34,414 nucleotides of DNA from Candidatus Kuenenbacteria bacterium RIFCSPHIGHO2_02_FULL_39_13 (GCA_001783595.1 MFMW01000014.1:1-34414); one strand, 5' to 3'; positions 20,155 to 28,903 are shown, counted from the stretch's first letter. A program made the numbers and translations. The notes: a model not told the origin generated them from the letters alone.

Positions 20155-21615
20155 ATGGAAAGTACAGCGATGGATAAAATTTTAAATTTGACAATGCCTG
20201 GGCATTTGAGATACCAGCCTAGGGGATTACAACCTTATTTTGGCTATGACATATTATATGTCACTACCTGCGAAGTAGAAATAGCTACCTTGCGTGTTCT
20301 CGGTGATATTGGCGTCATACCAGCAGAGGATCTAAAACAATTAACAGATGAGGTTATTAAAAAGGTTTTAAAAATCACCACGACTGAAATTGATAGGATT
20401 GAAAGAGAAATAACGAAACATGATATCAGAGCACTGGTGAGAAAAATCCAGGAGATTATCCACTATTCGCTTGCAAGATGGACCCATATACCATTAACGA
20501 GCTATGATGGGCTTGATACAGGCAGAATTTTGCAATTTCAAAGAGCCTATAGCCAAGTATTAAAGCCATCAATAATTCAAGTTGTGGAATGGCTTTCAGA
20601 AGTTATTATTAAATTTGCAGACCAGATACAAATTGGCAGAACACATGGCCAGCATGCGCTACCTATCACTATTGGCTTTTGGCTGGCTACTGTTCTTAGT
20701 AGAATCCTTTATAATTGGGAAAAAATGGATTCATATGCCTCACAATTGGTTGGTAAAATCTCAGGAGCAGTTGGAGCGCATAATGCACAGTTAGGTCTCG
20801 GTTTTGAAAACTTATGTGGTGGTAAATCTTTTGAGGAAAGGGTTTTGGAAAAATTGGGTTTAAAACCAGCTCGTATCAGTACTCAAATTTTACCACCTGA
20901 ATATATAGCCTATTTTCTTTATGCCTGCCAAATGTTATCTGCTTCTTTTGGACAATTGGGACGGGACTGTAGGAATCTTATGAGAACTGAAATATCGGAA
21001 ATAGCCGAGGCATTCGAATCTGGACAAGTCGGATCTTCTACAATGGCACATAAAAGAAACCCAATTAACTTTGAGCAGCTGGAAGGTATGTGGTTGAAGA
21101 ACAAAAATGAATTTGGCAAAGTTCAAGATACCCTTATAAGCGAGCACCAAAGAGATTTAGTCGGGAGTTGCGTAGCTCGTGATTTTCCAATAATTCTCAT
21201 TAACCTACAAACACAGTTGAATACCCTCTTAAGAAAGAATGATTCCGGTGAACCATTTATCAAGAGAATTACTGTTAATGCGGGTTCATGTTGGAAAAAT
21301 TTTAAAATGAGCTCTCATCTGATTTTGTCCGAACCTTTGTATATTGCTATGCAAATGGCTGGTTACAGCGGAGATGCACACCATTTTGTCAACCATACGC
21401 TCGTGCCAGAATGCCAAAAAAGAGAATGTAATCTAATTGATGCCTTTGAAATGATGGCTGAGGAAGATCTAGAATTAAGGAAAACACTTAAACGCATTCC
21501 AAAAGAGGTTATAGAATTATTACACCATCCTGAAAAATATACTGGGGATGCTAAAAAAAAGGCACTGGCAATGGTAAAAATTGGCAAAAAACAAATTAAA
21601 AAACTAGCAGCATAA
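20155..21615 (+). CDS. purB: Adenylosuccinate lyase-like protein (fumarase/aspartase superfamily)
   Basis: About 486 residues. Superfamily blocks: TSYDGLDTGR, IGRTHGQHALPITIG, and the signature GSSTMAHKRNPINFEQLEG, where the usual Pro of SSxMPxKxNP is Ala. This fits PurB-type lyases, which release fumarate from SAICAR and adenylosuccinate; the substrate is not proven. I start at ATG 20155 because GGAGG lies 8 nt upstream; the track's ATG at 20140 overlaps that ribosome-binding site. The strong Shine-Dalgarno and longer leader differ from the leaderless neighbours, and no other purine genes are in the window, so horizontal acquisition is plausible. A strong terminator follows. Confidence 0.82.
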   Translation: MESTAMDKILNLTMPGHLRYQPRGLQPYFGYDILYVTTCEVEIATLRVLGDIGVIPAEDLKQLTDEVIKKVLKITTTEIDRIEREITKHDIRALVRKIQEIIHYSLARWTHIPLTSYDGLDTGRILQFQRAYSQVLKPSIIQVVEWLSEVIIKFADQIQIGRTHGQHALPITIGFWLATVLSRILYNWEKMDSYASQLVGKISGAVGAHNAQLGLGFENLCGGKSFEERVLEKLGLKPARISTQILPPEYIAYFLYACQMLSASFGQLGRDCRNLMRTEISEIAEAFESGQVGSSTMAHKRNPINFEQLEGMWLKNKNEFGKVQDTLISEHQRDLVGSCVARDFPIILINLQTQLNTLLRKNDSGEPFIKRITVNAGSCWKNFKMSSHLILSEPLYIAMQMAGYSGDAHHFVNHTLVPECQKRECNLIDAFEMMAEEDLELRKTLKRIPKEVIELLHHPEKYTGDAKKKALAMVKIGKKQIKKLAA

Positions 21616-21648
21616 ATCTTGAAAGGAGAGAGAGTTATGAAATTAGCA

Positions 21649-21685
21649 AAACGCCAAACAGAGATTGAGGTTTGGCGTTTTTATT
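21649..21685 (+). terminator. Strong terminator after the purB-like gene
   Basis: Perfect 11-bp stem AAACGCCAAAC/GTTTGGCGTTT with a 10-nt loop, followed by TTATTTTG. Confidence 0.9.
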
Positions 21686-21713
21686 TTGTTTTACTATATT
21701 TTAGGGCTATAAT
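21686..21713 (+). promoter_or_regulatory. Promoter of the DUF2079 gene (leaderless)
   Basis: Perfect -10 TATAAT (21708-21713) ending 6 nt before the ATG; weak -35 TTGTTT 16 nt upstream. Confidence 0.55.
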
Positions 21714-21719
21714 GGATAT

Positions 21720-23378
21720 ATGGAAAAATACTATAAAAAAATATTGTGGTTAGCTATAGTCTTGTATGTGGTGGTTTTCTCATTAGTTTCAATTTACAAA
21801 TACACGCATTTTCTGTATAACGGCATTGATCTGGCAATTATTAATAATGTTTTTTGGAATACGGTTCACGGCCATTGGTTTTGGTCAAGTATTCAGGGAC
21901 ATTCATACTTGGGCGACCATTGCTCGCCAATCCTAATTTTATTATTACCAGTTTATTTCTTGTGGCAATCGCCACTACTGCTTTTAATCCTGCAAAGTGT
22001 TTTTCTCGGTCTGGCCGCTTGGCCAATCTATAAAATAGCCTCAAAAATACTTTGTCATTGCGAGGAGGAGCAAAGCGACGACGTAGCAATCTCGCTACGA
22101 GAAGCAACTTTAACGGGATCGCGACGCCCCCCGCAGTCGCGGGGTCCTCGCGATGACAGTAAAACCTTAGCCCTAGCTATTGCCGTCTTATGGCTGATTA
22201 ATCCACTAACTCATAATATTAATCTGCATGAATTTAGTTTTATAAGTCTTTTGCCTCTTGCCTTTTTTACATTATTTTATCTGTATTTGCGATTAGAAAA
22301 AGAATCTAGAAATAAAAAATTGTTGCATTGCTTCATTGTTACATTGCTGATATGCTTAGCCATTCGCGAAGATATTGCTTTTATAATTTTAATATTTAGT
22401 TTAATTATTTTATTTAACTTACGACAAACGACTTACGACAAACGACTTACAACAAACAACTTACGACATCGTGTATTATTAGTTGTTAGTTGTTTGTTAT
22501 TGAGTATTGCTTGGCTTTTTGTCTCCCATAAAATAATCTCTGCTCACTCTCCTTCTGGGTTTACACCATTTGCTTATTATTACAGCTGGCTCGGCTCGGC
22601 TGGCAGCAGCGCTATTGCGGCTCATATTTTAAGTTACAAAAATTTGGAAATGATAGTCGGCTTTTTGCTGCCTTTTTTATTTATCCCGCTGATTAAACCC
22701 AAATGGCTGCTGTTAGCTTTAATCCCCTTGGCACAGATTATACTTTCAGCTAGCGGCGGCGGTGCCCAAGTTTTTATGATGCATTACGGGGCATTGTTTT
22801 TACCGGCGCTAGTCATCGCATTTATTTTTGGATTTCATCGGGCAAATCAATTTATTAAAGATAAATTAAAATCAAAATATCTGTTGCTGGTCTGCTTAAT
22901 GGTAACAAATATTTTTTTGTGGGTTGATTTTGGAATTTTTAAAAAAGAAATTTATCCTGAACGAAGCGAATTGTCAAACACACGGCAGGCTAATGTTAAT
23001 GAGACATTTAAATCCGTTGTAATCCAGGATAAAACTGCCAGTATTCTGGCCAGTTATCGCTTTCTGGCTAATTTATCAAGCAGAGAAAATATTTATGCGC
23101 TTCATTACTATTTTTTGGGCGTGCAACAATTTGCCCAGGGACCGTATACATTAAATAAAAAGCCAGAATATGTAATTCTGGATAAAAATGATCTGCTCGA
23201 TTTTGAAAAAAATCTTAAGAACTCAAAATGGGCTGGAAAATATTATGAAAACGGCCAGCAAGGGTTAAGAGAATTATTAAAAGATTATGGAGTGGTTGAT
23301 TTTCAAGCTGATGTGGTTTTATTTAAAAGAGGATATAAGAGCGAGATTAAACTGGATGAACTTAATTTGGATTGGTAA
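21720..23378 (+). CDS. DUF2079 polytopic membrane protein
   Basis: A protein of 552 residues with about nine to eleven membrane segments. The N-terminal block YNGIDLAIINNVFWNTVHG ... SYLGDHCSPILILLLP is the DUF2079 signature, a family related to GT-C glycosyltransferases. The C-terminal soluble part (YVILDKNDLLDFEKNL ... LLKDYGVV) is typical. Activity is unknown; transfer of a sugar from a polyprenol phosphate is the usual guess. Three repeat-type DNA inserts lie in frame: a hydrophilic loop CHCEEEQSDDVAISL... (22054-22157), an HCFIVTLL stretch (22326-22349) and RQTTYDKRLTTNN (from 22417). The 3' end overlaps the convergent GT39-like gene by 17 bp with no terminator between them. Confidence 0.85.
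   Translation: MEKYYKKILWLAIVLYVVVFSLVSIYKYTHFLYNGIDLAIINNVFWNTVHGHWFWSSIQGHSYLGDHCSPILILLLPVYFLWQSPLLLLILQSVFLGLAAWPIYKIASKILCHCEEEQSDDVAISLREATLTGSRRPPQSRGPRDDSKTLALAIAVLWLINPLTHNINLHEFSFISLLPLAFFTLFYLYLRLEKESRNKKLLHCFIVTLLICLAIREDIAFIILIFSLIILFNLRQTTYDKRLTTNNLRHRVLLVVSCLLLSIAWLFVSHKIISAHSPSGFTPFAYYYSWLGSAGSSAIAAHILSYKNLEMIVGFLLPFLFIPLIKPKWLLLALIPLAQIILSASGGGAQVFMMHYGALFLPALVIAFIFGFHRANQFIKDKLKSKYLLLVCLMVTNIFLWVDFGIFKKEIYPERSELSNTRQANVNETFKSVVIQDKTASILASYRFLANLSSRENIYALHYYFLGVQQFAQGPYTLNKKPEYVILDKNDLLDFEKNLKNSKWAGKYYENGQQGLRELLKDYGVVDFQADVVLFKRGYKSEIKLDELNLDW
22054..22157 (+). repeat. In-frame palindromic element in the DUF2079 gene
   Basis: 104 bp bounded by GTCATTGCGAGGA and TCCTCGCGATGAC (one mismatch). 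Inner stems are GTAGC/GCTAC and CGCGAC/GTCGCG. It is GC-rich and read in frame as about 35 hydrophilic residues between two membrane segments. The outer sequence resembles dispersed 'CATTGCGAGGAG' elements familiar from Rickettsiales and some Patescibacteria, recalled from general knowledge rather than searched. Confidence 0.8.
22326..22349 (+). repeat. Imperfect 8-bp tandem repeat in the DUF2079 gene
   Basis: CATTGCTT, CATTGTTA, CATTGCTG in a row, read as part of a hydrophobic segment. It may be a third, smaller insert in the same gene. Confidence 0.4.
22417..22500 (+). repeat. 14-bp tandem repeat and imperfect palindrome in the DUF2079 gene
   Basis: ACTTACGACAAACG is present twice exactly, then as ACTTACAACAAACA and a partial unit, followed by GTTGTTAGTTGTTTGTT-type sequence complementary to the repeats. 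The reading frame stays open although 14 is not a multiple of three. Its word type resembles the first insert in valS. Confidence 0.75.
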
Positions 23379-24876
23379 AAATGTAGACGCTCGGCCTTTC
23401 AAAGCCGCCAAATTGTTCCTGATCCGTTAAAGGCCAATTATGCGCACTAAACCAATCTAAAACTAAATTGGCATTATGGATGGTGCCAGCCACATAATTA
23501 CTGATAACAATCGCTCTTTTTTTATTGCCTAAAATTTGATTAATATCAGGCATATTTTCTTTAGTCAGCACCGGATACCAATTATATTTCACCGTACTCA
23601 AAAGCAAATTATCTTCAATGTCTGCTGGTTTATAGCCAACGACATCAAGCTTGCCATGATAATAATAATCAAAAGGCAATTGATAAACAAAAGCAGCCAC
23701 TAAAATTTTATCATCCGGCTGTTCTATTGATTCAATGTACTGCGCGACTTTATGCCACTCATGATGATATTGCTGGATAAAAAACAAATTATAGGGCAGA
23801 AAAAAAATGATAATAAGAGTAACCAGAGAAACCAGGTGTTTTACTTTAAACCTGAAATTACTAAAGCCACAAGCAAGAATTAAATAACAGCCGATTGAGG
23901 CAATTGAATAATATTTAGCCACCCAGACTTGCAAAAGAAAACCAAGAAAAATCGGGGTGAGGAAAAGCAAAAGTAAAAATACTGTTGCCGGCGAAAAATT
24001 AAAATTTAACTGTAACTCTCTAGCAGCCAAAGAAAATGATTTGATTTTTGTAAAACTTGCCAAAAATAATATGGAAAATAGTATGAGGGCAATCAATTCA
24101 GTATAGGGGGCTTCAACGGCTAAAAAGAAAAAGGAACGGGGTAATTGGAATAATAAGAATCCTTCTCCGGATGTATGCCAATACCAAGCAGTTGAATCAA
24201 ATCTGCTGAAGTGAGTGAGAATAAATGAAATCAACCAAGGACTAAAAAGAATCAAAATAATAATTTGAGAATAAAGCCATGATAAAAATTTTGGCTTTTT
24301 AATTTTCAGATAAAAATGATGATAGAAAAAATAGAGATTTTGGCTGATGAGCAAAAATAGCCCGGTAAGATGAGTATAGTAAGTTAAGAGGGTAAATAAG
24401 ACATAGAAAAACCAGTTTATCTTTTTTTGGCCAGCCAAAACCTGCCAAAAAAAGTAACTTGATAAAATACCAAAAAAAAGCATCAGGGGATACATCCTGC
24501 CATCCATTGAAAGATGAAGCTGGTAAGAAGAAACAGCAAATAGAAAAGCGGCGAATAATCCTACTCGGGAATTTTTTAATTTTTTGCCTAGAAAATAGAG
24601 AGCAATAATGCCTAGAATACTAAATAAAACTGATGATAATCTGACAGAAATTTCTGTCTGGCCAAATATACTTGTCCAGCAGTGAAGCAGCCAGTAATGC
24701 AACGGCGGGTTATTTTCCCATTTTAAATATTGCCAGCTAGCGATAATATTATGTTGGGCAATTGATAAACTGACTGCTTCGTCAAACCAAAAACTTTGGG
24801 AATTAAAAACAGCCGGGATTCTGAAAGCCAGAGCAAGCAGAATTATGAGCAATAACAGCAGAATAGATTTTTTCAT
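23362..24876 (-). CDS. GT39-like (PMT/ArnT-fold) membrane glycosyltransferase
   Basis: A protein of 504 residues. The N-terminus has a first membrane helix, then SFWFDEAVSLSIA and ENNPPLHYWLLHCW, the acidic first-loop motif and NPPLxY motif of PMT_2/GT39 enzymes, which use polyprenol-phosphate sugars outside the membrane. About ten further hydrophobic segments follow, then a periplasmic-side tail with VDWFSAHNW-like content. It overlaps the upstream Dpm1-like gene by 4 bp, which suggests that the polyprenol-phosphate sugar made by that enzyme is its donor. It is the last gene of the nine-gene operon and convergent with the DUF2079 gene. Confidence 0.85.
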   Translation of the reverse strand: MKKSILLLLLIILLALAFRIPAVFNSQSFWFDEAVSLSIAQHNIIASWQYLKWENNPPLHYWLLHCWTSIFGQTEISVRLSSVLFSILGIIALYFLGKKLKNSRVGLFAAFLFAVSSYQLHLSMDGRMYPLMLFFGILSSYFFWQVLAGQKKINWFFYVLFTLLTYYTHLTGLFLLISQNLYFFYHHFYLKIKKPKFLSWLYSQIIILILFSPWLISFILTHFSRFDSTAWYWHTSGEGFLLFQLPRSFFFLAVEAPYTELIALILFSILFLASFTKIKSFSLAARELQLNFNFSPATVFLLLLFLTPIFLGFLLQVWVAKYYSIASIGCYLILACGFSNFRFKVKHLVSLVTLIIIFFLPYNLFFIQQYHHEWHKVAQYIESIEQPDDKILVAAFVYQLPFDYYYHGKLDVVGYKPADIEDNLLLSTVKYNWYPVLTKENMPDINQILGNKKRAIVISNYVAGTIHNANLVLDWFSAHNWPLTDQEQFGGFERPSVYIFTNPN

Positions 24877-25577
24877 GATTTTATAAATCTTAATCTAAAA
24901 ACAGTAATAAAAAATTCAATGACATCCTTAACGCCTAATTTTGATTTGCCAAATTTTCTGTCTATAAAAGTAACTGGAACTTCTGCTATGCCGTATCCTT
25001 TTTTTTCGGAACGATAGATGAGTTCTTCCTGGAAAGCATAACCGTTTGATTTAATCGTTTGGAAATCAATGTCTTTAAGTATTGCGGCTTTAAGACATCT
25101 GTAGCCGGCAGTGATGTCTCTTGTTTTTAAGCCAAGCATAGCGCGGCTAAAACTCATGGCTAATATGCTTTGTATGTTTCTATAGCGGCTCCAGCCTTTA
25201 ATATTACCGCCAGCCACTCTTCTTGAGCCAATGACAAAATCATAACCTTTATCAATCTGCTCTAAAAGGCTGGGCAAATCCTGGGGATTATGGGAAAAAT
25301 CCGCATCCATTTGGCAGACAATTTCAGCGCCAAGCTCTAATGCCTTTTTAAAACCAGTGATACAAGCGGAGCCAAGGCCTTGTTTACCCTGGCGATGAAT
25401 GACTATCAGGGAAAATTCTTTAGCAAGCCTGTCTGCAATTTGGCCAGTGCCGTCAGGAGAATTATCATCAACAACAATGATATTCAAATCTGGGATTTGA
25501 AGATTAAAAATAGTTTTAACCAGTTTGGGTAGATTTTCCGCTTCATTGTATGTTGGCAGAATAATAAATTTTTTCAT
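24873..25577 (-). CDS. Polyprenol monophosphomannose synthase-like GT2 (Dpm1-like)
   Basis: A protein of 234 residues without membrane segments. GT2 motifs: IILPTYNEAENL, VVDDNSPDGTG, QMDADFSHNP (metal-binding DxD), then the Dpm1-specific ITAGYRCLK and YAFQEELIYR, and FIDRKFGKSKL. Known relatives transfer mannose or glucose from a nucleotide sugar to a polyprenol phosphate on the cytoplasmic face. It overlaps the downstream GT39-like gene by 4 bp, a natural donor/acceptor pairing. Whether the sugar is mannose cannot be told; the PGI/PMI at the head of the operon could feed GDP-mannose supply. Confidence 0.92.
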   Translation of the reverse strand: MKKFIILPTYNEAENLPKLVKTIFNLQIPDLNIIVVDDNSPDGTGQIADRLAKEFSLIVIHRQGKQGLGSACITGFKKALELGAEIVCQMDADFSHNPQDLPSLLEQIDKGYDFVIGSRRVAGGNIKGWSRYRNIQSILAMSFSRAMLGLKTRDITAGYRCLKAAILKDIDFQTIKSNGYAFQEELIYRSEKKGYGIAEVPVTFIDRKFGKSKLGVKDVIEFFITVFRLRFIKS

Positions 25578-25578
25578 A

Positions 25579-27231
25579 TTATTTTACTTTATATATTTCC
25601 AATTCTCCTTTTTGGAAAACTTGCTGTAAATAATTTTTTTTGCTGGGCTGAAAATCTCCTAAATTTCTTGTCTGGCCGGTGTACAAAATATAGCTAATAT
25701 TATTATTTTCCAAAAATAATTTCTTTTTATCATCTAAATTGTTGTTAGAAAAAAACCAATTGACTTGCTCAAATTTGCTATTAAAAAATAAAGTTTCTAC
25801 CCCATGTCCTAAAAATATTTTATGCCCTATCCTGCCTGGGATTAAATTACCATTATAGAAATCGGTTAAAATAACTTGAGATGGCTGGGTATTTTGTTTG
25901 AGCCAGTCAAAGGCAGCTGTAGTATCATTTGAGATATACAAAACCGGCTGAGTTTTATTGACAACTACGGAAAATTCTCTGACCCAATTAAAGATATGAC
26001 TTGAACCAAACAAGAGAACAAATAAAATAACGGCTAAATATTTATTACTAACCCAAAAATCAAATTTTTCAGCTGGCAATCTGGCTTTGAGATAGCAATA
26101 AATATAATTGAGGCCAATAACCGCCAGCAGTATCATGGGGATTTGCAAACCTTGCATCATTCGGCGCTGGAAGTTAAATGGCGAATATAACAGAGCGAAC
26201 TGGACTATCAGCCAAGTAATAAGAAAAATATTTAAATTATTAAGCTTATTTTTCTTGATTAACGCGAAAATGGCTAAAATGGCAAGAATCAAAATAAAGC
26301 CGTAACTAAAAGCTGTTACCCAGAGCGAAGGAGTAAGACAAATATTTTGATAGGCGCGAATTTGGGTCATATAATCAGAACGCATCAGCCAAAGCCAATA
26401 TAAAATAGACGGCAAACTGATCGCGCTGAAAATTAATAAATGCTTCAGATAAGAAAAGATAATTTTTTTATGGATGATAAACTGGACAAGCGCATAAGCG
26501 CCTAAGACCGCAAAAATGGTGGGCGCATGAAAGGGATGGAATTCAAATAGCAAAAGAGCGATAATGCCCGCTGCCAGACTATACTTAATTTTATTCTTGT
26601 CAAAAGAAAAAAACATTAGGAAAAAAACTAAAATCAGAAAAATCACTGATAAAATTAGGTGCGGCGATTGAAACATAGTTAATAAATTATTATTTTCCGG
26701 CGCCCAAAGATCTAACGGCCAATTATACCAGACTTTTCTGTAAACACTATCATTAATCAGCCCTGAAATGGCAAACCCCAACCCTGAAGCAAAAGTGAGA
26801 AAAATAAAACAAATTTTGCGCCAGATTTTATTCTGCCAAAAATAACTGGCAACTAGGTAAAGTAGAAATAAAAAAAATGGTATAAGTATAATCCTTGAGA
26901 CATGAAAAGCTATAATGTTTGACAATCCTGTAAATTTGGCGAATAAACCAACGGAAGACCAAAAAATATTGAGCATCACCCGCGCTTGGGGTTCACTGGT
27001 ATATAAATTTTCAATAAATAAATTGCCTTGCTTAATGCTTTCTATCCAGGAAAAATAAACATGAATATCACCCGGAGTGAGTGAATGGAGACCAGTATAT
27101 GTATAATTCTCTGGTGTTTGATACCAGCCATAGAGATAAGGCAAGGTAGTTAAAAAAATAACAAAAAGAGTAATAATAATTAAAAATCGCCATTCTTTTT
27201 TAGTAATTGATTTGATTAAATCTCGGATCAT
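25579..27231 (-). CDS. Polytopic membrane protein, GT-C-like
   Basis: A protein of 550 residues with roughly eleven membrane segments. After the first helix there is a loop with TPGDIHVYFSWIESIKQG, comparable to the acidic first loop of GT-C glycosyltransferases. The C-terminal 130 residues are soluble (AFDWLKQNTQPSQVILTDF ... ISYILYTGQTRNLGDF) and resemble the extracytoplasmic tails of such enzymes. No named family is recognised. The single-base gaps to both neighbours indicate a tight operon with Dpm1-like and GT-C-like genes. Sugar transfer across the membrane is inferred from the fold and context only. Confidence 0.75.
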   Translation of the reverse strand: MIRDLIKSITKKEWRFLIIITLFVIFLTTLPYLYGWYQTPENYTYTGLHSLTPGDIHVYFSWIESIKQGNLFIENLYTSEPQARVMLNIFWSSVGLFAKFTGLSNIIAFHVSRIILIPFFLFLLYLVASYFWQNKIWRKICFIFLTFASGLGFAISGLINDSVYRKVWYNWPLDLWAPENNNLLTMFQSPHLILSVIFLILVFFLMFFSFDKNKIKYSLAAGIIALLLFEFHPFHAPTIFAVLGAYALVQFIIHKKIIFSYLKHLLIFSAISLPSILYWLWLMRSDYMTQIRAYQNICLTPSLWVTAFSYGFILILAILAIFALIKKNKLNNLNIFLITWLIVQFALLYSPFNFQRRMMQGLQIPMILLAVIGLNYIYCYLKARLPAEKFDFWVSNKYLAVILFVLLFGSSHIFNWVREFSVVVNKTQPVLYISNDTTAAFDWLKQNTQPSQVILTDFYNGNLIPGRIGHKIFLGHGVETLFFNSKFEQVNWFFSNNNLDDKKKLFLENNNISYILYTGQTRNLGDFQPSKKNYLQQVFQKGELEIYKVK

Positions 27232-27232
27232 A

Positions 27233-28903
27233 TTATTTTATTTGGAAAACATAATCGTTGTCTATATTATAGATTAGCTCAACTGAATTTTCTTTTGATA
27301 ATTTTTCAAGAGTTGTCTTCTTAAAATTCTCTGAATAGAAATCAAAGTGAAAAATAATATCCGTGGCGCCGTAATCTTTAATTGGTTGTATGTCACTCAT
27401 ATCAAAATGCGTTAATTCATTATTTAATTGTTCATATTCTTTTGGCGCATAGCCGCTATAACCGTTGACTGTTTTTTTAAAATGATTTATTGAAGCAAAT
27501 TCATATAATTTATCATAATCTTGCTCAAGATAATTGATGCCTAACGGCATTTCTAAATAAATATTAGCATCTTTTTGCTCTTTTACCCAATCATAGACCA
27601 AAGCATGCTTACTGGGAATAGGCATATATTTTTTAAAACTTATAACGCTGAATTCTATAAACAAAAATAAGACGGCGGCAAAAATAAATAGATACCTATA
27701 ATATTTTTTTTTGATTTTGTTATTTAGAAGATAAGCAACGGCAGTCGCAATAAATAAACAAGAAGATATTAAAAAGAAAATTGATAGTCTGCCCGGCGCT
27801 CTAATTCCGCTAAAACCGGGAATGTAATTATAAAAAAATGCCCAAGGGCCGATCATACCGCCAAAATCTGCCGTGGTTAGCTGGATATAATAGCCAAAGG
27901 AAAACAGAACGGCCAAAAAACCCGTTAGAAAATATACTAATAATTTATTAATATTTATAGATTTTTTATAAATAAGATAAATTGATATTATTAGTAAAAT
28001 AATTACAAATATGCCTGGCCCGACAATTCTCTCTTGTAAAAAAGCGGAAGGGTAATAATAAAATTTGTAGATTGCAGGATTAATGAAATAATCAAACAAA
28101 TCTGGCGATAGCCCTTCGATGGTTCTTAAATCTCTTTGAAAATCAAAATCCTTTTTAAAGTTTAGATAAGGGATAGAAAGAGGAATAATTATGACAGCTA
28201 AAATTATTGCGCTGGTTAATATTTTATAAACATTATCTTTGGCAATTTTAAATGTTTTGCAGAGAATGTGTTTAATAAGAAAAATAACTATAATAATGGG
28301 CAAAAAAAGGAAATATTGCATGGCATTTAGGAAAACCAGGGAGATGAATAAGGTGAGGAGCAAGACATTTCTCCAAGTTTGGCTTTCAAAAAATCTTTCC
28401 AGACATAAAAAGAAATATGGCAGCCACATACCGCTTAAATTGATGTGTTCCAGATGCTCTATTTTAAAAGGCGCGAAAGCATAAATAAAAGCAGCCACTA
28501 AACTGGCTAGCTTATTTTTAGTCAGATAATTTGCCAGCAAATACATACCCAGACCGGAAATAGCAAAACTGCCCAGACTGACAAGATTAAAAACTAAAAC
28601 TATATTTTTAAAAATTAAAAATAATGGCCAAGCTAAGAGAAGCGAGCCAAGCATATGCTCGCTAAAAGCCAAGGTATTTTTAAAGGGCGCGAAAATGTTA
28701 GCGTTAAAAAGCTCTAAAGGGTTAATGGGAATTTGATGCATTTCCCATGACCAGATGTAAGTGACCAGCAATGGATCGCCTCCACTGGGCAAAACATGAG
28801 CAATGTTTTTAATTGGTATAGCGCTAAACCAAAGAGTTAAAATAAAAAATACGACTGCAAAAGTTACATAAAAAATAATATTTTTTGATTTGTTATTTAA
28901 CAT
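27233..28903 (-). CDS. Polytopic membrane protein, GT-C-like (second)
   Basis: A protein of 556 residues with about twelve membrane segments. The first loop contains PSGGDPLLVTYIWSWEMHQI and is followed by ANIFAPFKNTLAFSEHMLGS, a pattern I recall from a widespread family of uncharacterised bacterial membrane proteins. A later APGRLSIFFLISS block and a C-terminal soluble domain (VYDWVKEQKDANIYLEMPLGINYLEQDYDKLY) are also typical. It starts inside the last codons of the upstream gene (7-bp overlap) and ends 1 bp from the next, so it is co-translated with them. Function is probably lipid-linked sugar transfer, but unproven. Confidence 0.75.
   Translation of the reverse strand: MLNNKSKNIIFYVTFAVVFFILTLWFSAIPIKNIAHVLPSGGDPLLVTYIWSWEMHQIPINPLELFNANIFAPFKNTLAFSEHMLGSLLLAWPLFLIFKNIVLVFNLVSLGSFAISGLGMYLLANYLTKNKLASLVAAFIYAFAPFKIEHLEHINLSGMWLPYFFLCLERFFESQTWRNVLLLTLFISLVFLNAMQYFLFLPIIIVIFLIKHILCKTFKIAKDNVYKILTSAIILAVIIIPLSIPYLNFKKDFDFQRDLRTIEGLSPDLFDYFINPAIYKFYYYPSAFLQERIVGPGIFVIILLIISIYLIYKKSININKLLVYFLTGFLAVLFSFGYYIQLTTADFGGMIGPWAFFYNYIPGFSGIRAPGRLSIFFLISSCLFIATAVAYLLNNKIKKKYYRYLFIFAAVLFLFIEFSVISFKKYMPIPSKHALVYDWVKEQKDANIYLEMPLGINYLEQDYDKLYEFASINHFKKTVNGYSGYAPKEYEQLNNELTHFDMSDIQPIKDYGATDIIFHFDFYSENFKKTTLEKLSKENSVELIYNIDNDYVFQIK

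Larger units (their letters stand above)
21637..21753 (+). other. Orphan ribosome-binding site and 38-codon ORF across a terminator
   Basis: AAAGGAG lies 8 nt before an ATG (MKLAKRQTEIEV...). The ORF runs through the terminator stem and into the next gene in another frame. It looks like the start of a lost gene once co-transcribed with purB, or a leader peptide. The real protein coding potential is weak. Confidence 0.3.

Noticed and set aside
22054-22157. Frameshift or pseudogene in the DUF2079 gene
   Set aside because: The frame stays open through the insert and family features continue on both sides.
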